Position numbers and translations under genes: made by a program. From Streptomyces coeruleorubidus (GTDB lineage Bacteria > Actinomycetota > Actinomycetes > Streptomycetales > Streptomycetaceae), in NCBI RefSeq assembly GCF_008705135.1, contig NZ_CP023694.1, positions 7,353,001 to 7,417,000 of the forward strand: 64,000 nucleotides of DNA. The letters are read 5' to 3'. Each line of letters opens with the position of its first letter. The stretch's first letter is position 1. A model generated the notes under the pieces. That model did no database searches and was not told where the DNA came from. It saw nothing but the letters and a program-made list of their open reading frames with translations. Below, one piece after another: positions 61,102 through 64,000 of the stretch.

Positions 61102-62106
61102 TCAGACCTCCCCGGCGTGCACGTAGGCGGCCCGCATCACGTCTTCCAGGTCCGCCTCGTCCAGGGCGATGTCCGTCACCTCGAACCGCTCGATCACCGC
61201 CTTCAGCGCCTGGTGGACGGTGGGCGCGTCCGCCCCGTCGGGGCCGAAGACGACCTGCGCGCCGCTGTGCCGCAGCAGCGTGATGCCGGGCGGCGGCACG
61301 ACCTCGGCGTGCGCGTCGGCGAGCGTGGCCCGCACCTGCCAGGTCGAGCCGAACTTGCGGCGGATCTCGCCGAGGGTGCCGTCCAGGACCAGCCGGCCGT
61401 GGTTGACCAGCACCACCCGCTCGGCGAGCCGCTCGACCTCGGTCATGTCGTGCGTGGTCAGCAGCACCGTACGGCCGCGCTGTTCGACCTGGTGGCGCAG
61501 GAACTCCCGCACCTGCTCCTTGACCACCACGTCCATGCCGATCGTCGGCTCGTCCAGGAACACCACCGGCGGGTCGTGCAGCAGGGCGGCGGCCAGATCG
61601 CTGCGCACCCGCTGGCCGAGGGAGAGATGGCGGACCCGGGTGTCCCAGAACGACGACAGGTCCAGGATGTCGTCGAACTCCTTCAGCCGGGCGGCGTGTT
61701 CGGCCTTCGGCACCTCGTAGATGTCCCGCAGGATCGCGAACGACTCGCGTACCGGCAGGTCCCACCACAGCTGCGTGCGCTGCCCGAACACCGCCCCGAC
61801 GTTACGGGCGTTGCGCTCCCGCTCCCGGTACGGCACCACACCCGCGACCCGGGCCTCGCCGGACGTGGGCGTGAGGATGCCGGTCAGCATCTTGATGGTG
61901 GTGGACTTGCCGGCGCCGTTCGGGCCGAGCAGGGCGAGCAGTTCGCCCGGGGACACGTCGAAGGTGATGTCGGTGACGGCGTGCTTGGCCACCCGTTCGG
62001 GATTGACCAGTGATCTGACGGCGCCCAGGAAACCGGGGCGGCGGACGGTGGTGTGGAAGGTGCGGGACAGCCCCCGGACCTCGATGGCGGCACTCAAACG
62101 GCTCAC
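61102..62106 (-). CDS. ABC-2 transporter ATP-binding protein
   Basis: 334 residues from GTG 62106, with AAGGAAG upstream; the longer frame to 62199 is unlikely. Walker A LLGPNGAGKSTTIKML near residue 60, signature LSLGQRVRSDLAAAL near 160, Walker B PVVFLDEPTIGMD near 180 and the switch His in LTTHDM. A C-terminal extension of about 90 residues is normal in this subgroup. It drives the two permeases encoded just downstream. All three genes form a tight operon. Confidence 0.92.
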   Translation of the reverse strand: MSRLSAAIEVRGLSRTFHTTVRRPGFLGAVRSLVNPERVAKHAVTDITFDVSPGELLALLGPNGAGKSTTIKMLTGILTPTSGEARVAGVVPYRERERNARNVGAVFGQRTQLWWDLPVRESFAILRDIYEVPKAEHAARLKEFDDILDLSSFWDTRVRHLSLGQRVRSDLAAALLHDPPVVFLDEPTIGMDVVVKEQVREFLRHQVEQRGRTVLLTTHDMTEVERLAERVVLVNHGRLVLDGTLGEIRRKFGSTWQVRATLADAHAEVVPPPGITLLRHSGAQVVFGPDGADAPTVHQALKAVIERFEVTDIALDEADLEDVMRAAYVHAGEV

Positions 62107-62236
62107 CGACTTCCTTGCGGGGAAAGCAGGTGCGGCCGGTCGGCTTCGAGGGCCGACCGGCCGCGGATGACGTCCCGACCCTGTCGGAATGTCGATCAAT
62201 GGGTCAATCGATTAATCGAGTTCTTACATCGATTTC

Positions 62237-64000
62237 TTACCTGGTGGTCGAGAACACGAACGCGAACTGAGCCGGCTCGGCCTTCAGGAAGTACTGCGGC
62301 AGCGGACCCGGGCCGCACGACTGCGAGCCGATGCCGTGCTGCCCGTGGTCGAGGTTGACCCACACCGTGTCGCCGGGCGTGAGGTCGGTGCGGTGCCGGG
62401 CCGCGTCCAGCTCCTCGGTGGTCCAGCGCCGCGCGGTGAACCAGAACTCCGGGTCGCCCTCGATCCGCAGACCGCCGAGCTCCACCCAGCGGACGTCGGC
62501 GCGGGCGCCGTTCTCCTGCGGGCGGACGTACGGCGTCTGGAGCCGGTCCACGGTCGACTGCCAGCGGCCCACCATGGACGCCGTCCGGGTGTCCGGGTAC
62601 GCCTCGCCCGGACCGCCGCCGAACCACTCGACCCGGTCGGCCTCCGACAGCCCGAAGCGGACGCCGAGCCGGGGCAGCGGCAGCGTCCAGTCGCCTTCCG
62701 GCGTCACGGACACGGTCAGCCGCAGCCGCTCGCCGTCGGACGTCCAGCGGTACACCGTGTCCAGGCCCACCTCGCGGGCGGCGGGCGCCACCCGGGTGCG
62801 GACCGTCAGCGCGTCGTCGCCCGCCTCGACCGAGACCAGGCGGTGCCGCATGCGGTGCAGGCCGAGCGTGCGCCACAGCACCCCGTAGCGGGTGTCGGTC
62901 TGCCACTCCGCGCCGTCGTCGTTGTCGGTCGGTGCCCGCCACACGTCCAGCCGGGGCGCGGCGGTGACCTCCACCCCACCGATCGAGAGGAGCGCGCCGG
63001 TGCGGGCGTCGAACCGGGCCGGGCCGAGCGTGATCCGGCCGTCGTCGAGCGCGGGCCGGTCGGTCGCGGGGAAGGTCGGCAGCGGCCGTGCCCCCGCGGC
63101 GAGCTGTCCCCAGGCCACGACGTGGTCCTTCGCGGCCCACAGGGTGTCGTCGGCGAGCAGCGCCCGCACGGTCCACTGGCGTTCGCCGCCCCGGCCGTCC
63201 ACGGGCGGCTCCGGCAGCTTCACCTCGGCGCTCTCGCCCGGTGCCAGCGCCGGCACCGACAGCGAACCCGACTCGACGGTCTCGCCGTCCACCTGGCACG
63301 ACCACTCGAAGGCCAGGGCGGACAGGTCGGCGAAGTCCTGCTTGTTGGTGATCCGCACGATGCCGTTCGCGCCGTCGCCCTCGATGTGGACCGGCTCGAT
63401 GACCTTCTTGTACTCGATGAGGCCCGGCGAGGGCGTCCGGTCCGGGAAGACCAGCCCGTCGCAGACGAAGTTGCCGTCGTGCAGCTCCTCCCCGAAGTCA
63501 CCGCCGTAGGCGTAGCCCAGCTCGGGGTGCTTGACGCCGTGGTCGATCCACTCCCAGATGAACCCGCCCTGGAGCCGCTCGTGCTTCTCGAACAGCTCCT
63601 GGTAGTCGGCCAGGCCGCCCGGGCCGTTGCCCATGGCGTGCCCGTACTCGCACTGGATGAACGGCAGCTCGCGGCGCTTGCGGGTGCCGCCGTCGAGCCG
63701 CTGCCCGATCTTGTCGACCTCGTCGTGGAAGGCGTACATCCGCGAGTAGACGTCCGTGTCGCGGCAGTTCCAGTCGCCCTCGTAGTGCACCAGCCGCTCG
63801 GGGTCGCGGTCGTGGATCCACTCGGCCATGGCGGTGAGTCCGCGCCCGGTCCCGGCCTCGTTGCCCAGCGACCAGAACACCACCGACGGGTGGTTCTTGT
63901 CCCGCTCGACCATCCGCGCGGCACGGTCCAGCAGGGCCGGGGTCCAGCGCTCGTCGTCGACCGGGTTGTCCCGCCAGTCCTGCTCGGTGAAGCCGTGGGT
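62237..64000 (-). CDS. GH2 beta-galactosidase, C-terminal part (runs off the window)
   Basis: 587 residues remain; the N-terminal part lies beyond the right end and the frame is open to base 64000. The acid/base Glu is in FWSLGNEAGTG, the nucleophile Glu in FIQCEYGHAMGNG. The beta-galactosidase small-chain domain follows from about 260 (APRLDVWRAPTDNDDGAEW, RVEWFGGGPGEAYPDT), so it is LacZ-like. It probably removes beta-linked galactose from imported oligosaccharides. It lies upstream of the ABC-2 exporter operon in the same orientation, 130 bases away. Confidence 0.9.
   Translation of the reverse strand, partial: THGFTEQDWRDNPVDDERWTPALLDRAARMVERDKNHPSVVFWSLGNEAGTGRGLTAMAEWIHDRDPERLVHYEGDWNCRDTDVYSRMYAFHDEVDKIGQRLDGGTRKRRELPFIQCEYGHAMGNGPGGLADYQELFEKHERLQGGFIWEWIDHGVKHPELGYAYGGDFGEELHDGNFVCDGLVFPDRTPSPGLIEYKKVIEPVHIEGDGANGIVRITNKQDFADLSALAFEWSCQVDGETVESGSLSVPALAPGESAEVKLPEPPVDGRGGERQWTVRALLADDTLWAAKDHVVAWGQLAAGARPLPTFPATDRPALDDGRITLGPARFDARTGALLSIGGVEVTAAPRLDVWRAPTDNDDGAEWQTDTRYGVLWRTLGLHRMRHRLVSVEAGDDALTVRTRVAPAAREVGLDTVYRWTSDGERLRLTVSVTPEGDWTLPLPRLGVRFGLSEADRVEWFGGGPGEAYPDTRTASMVGRWQSTVDRLQTPYVRPQENGARADVRWVELGGLRIEGDPEFWFTARRWTTEELDAARHRTDLTPGDTVWVNLDHGQHGIGSQSCGPGPLPQYFLKAEPAQFAFVFSTTR

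Noticed and set aside
57314..62106. Antibiotic biosynthesis cluster around the exporters
   Set aside because: Exporters and a nucleotidyltransferase are present but no biosynthetic core enzyme is visible.

Overview
High G+C sequence, codon use with G/C at nearly every third position, GTG starts, ATGA/GTGA gene overlaps, Tat signal peptides, and DUF397/XRE/ATPase modules all point to a Streptomyces chromosome. Most of the window is a plant cell-wall (pectin / rhamnogalacturonan I side-chain) utilisation region with ordinary Streptomyces housekeeping and accessory genes between its parts.

Layout. 1-777: end of a peptidoglycan-binding protein and an XRE-type membrane protein. 1055-8661: LacI regulator, cytoplasmic GH43 xylosidase-type enzyme, a complete sugar ABC importer without its own ATPase (substrate-binding lipoprotein and two permeases), and a second LacI regulator. 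A 45-base pure G tract lies in the leader of this importer operon. 9605-14266: a Tn3-family transposon with 40-bp terminal inverted repeats, inserted in a 21-bp tandem repeat array. It carries a tyrosine recombinase preceded by what looks like a TnpI-type resolution site, an NmrA-type oxidoreductase with a divergent TetR regulator, and a decayed tnpA. 14446-27023: hydroxyacid dehydrogenase, a second ABC importer, GH28 pectinase, two alginate-lyase-superfamily polysaccharide lyases (one very large and multidomain) and a carboxylesterase.

26971-40334: regulators, DoxX, isochorismatase-like hydrolase, LysR, a third LacI, homocysteine methyltransferase with amino-acid permease, kinase-like and MOSC proteins. 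40420-51938: secreted expansin-like and beta-strand-repeat proteins, then GH43 arabinofuranosidase, GH43 galactanase with CBM13, PL4 rhamnogalacturonan lyase, CE12-type acetylesterase, DUF2264 protein and a PEP-mutase-family enzyme. 51935-64000: phosphotransferase/TetR, EEP nuclease-like protein, PHP-domain protein, nucleotidyltransferase, MFS exporter with a TTA codon, a three-gene ABC-2 exporter and the C-terminal part of a GH2 beta-galactosidase.

How it works together (inference). Secreted PL4, GH28, alginate-lyase-like, CE12 and GH43 enzymes would break down rhamnogalacturonan I, arabinan and galactan. The two ABC importers would take up oligosaccharides, probably energised by a shared ATPase encoded elsewhere, as is usual in Streptomyces. 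Cytoplasmic GH43, DUF2264 and GH2 enzymes would finish the job. Two families of palindromes, one like GTAACCGGTTAC and one like GAAAGCGCTTTC, recur in front of separate parts of the region and suggest that the three LacI proteins tie them into one or two regulons.
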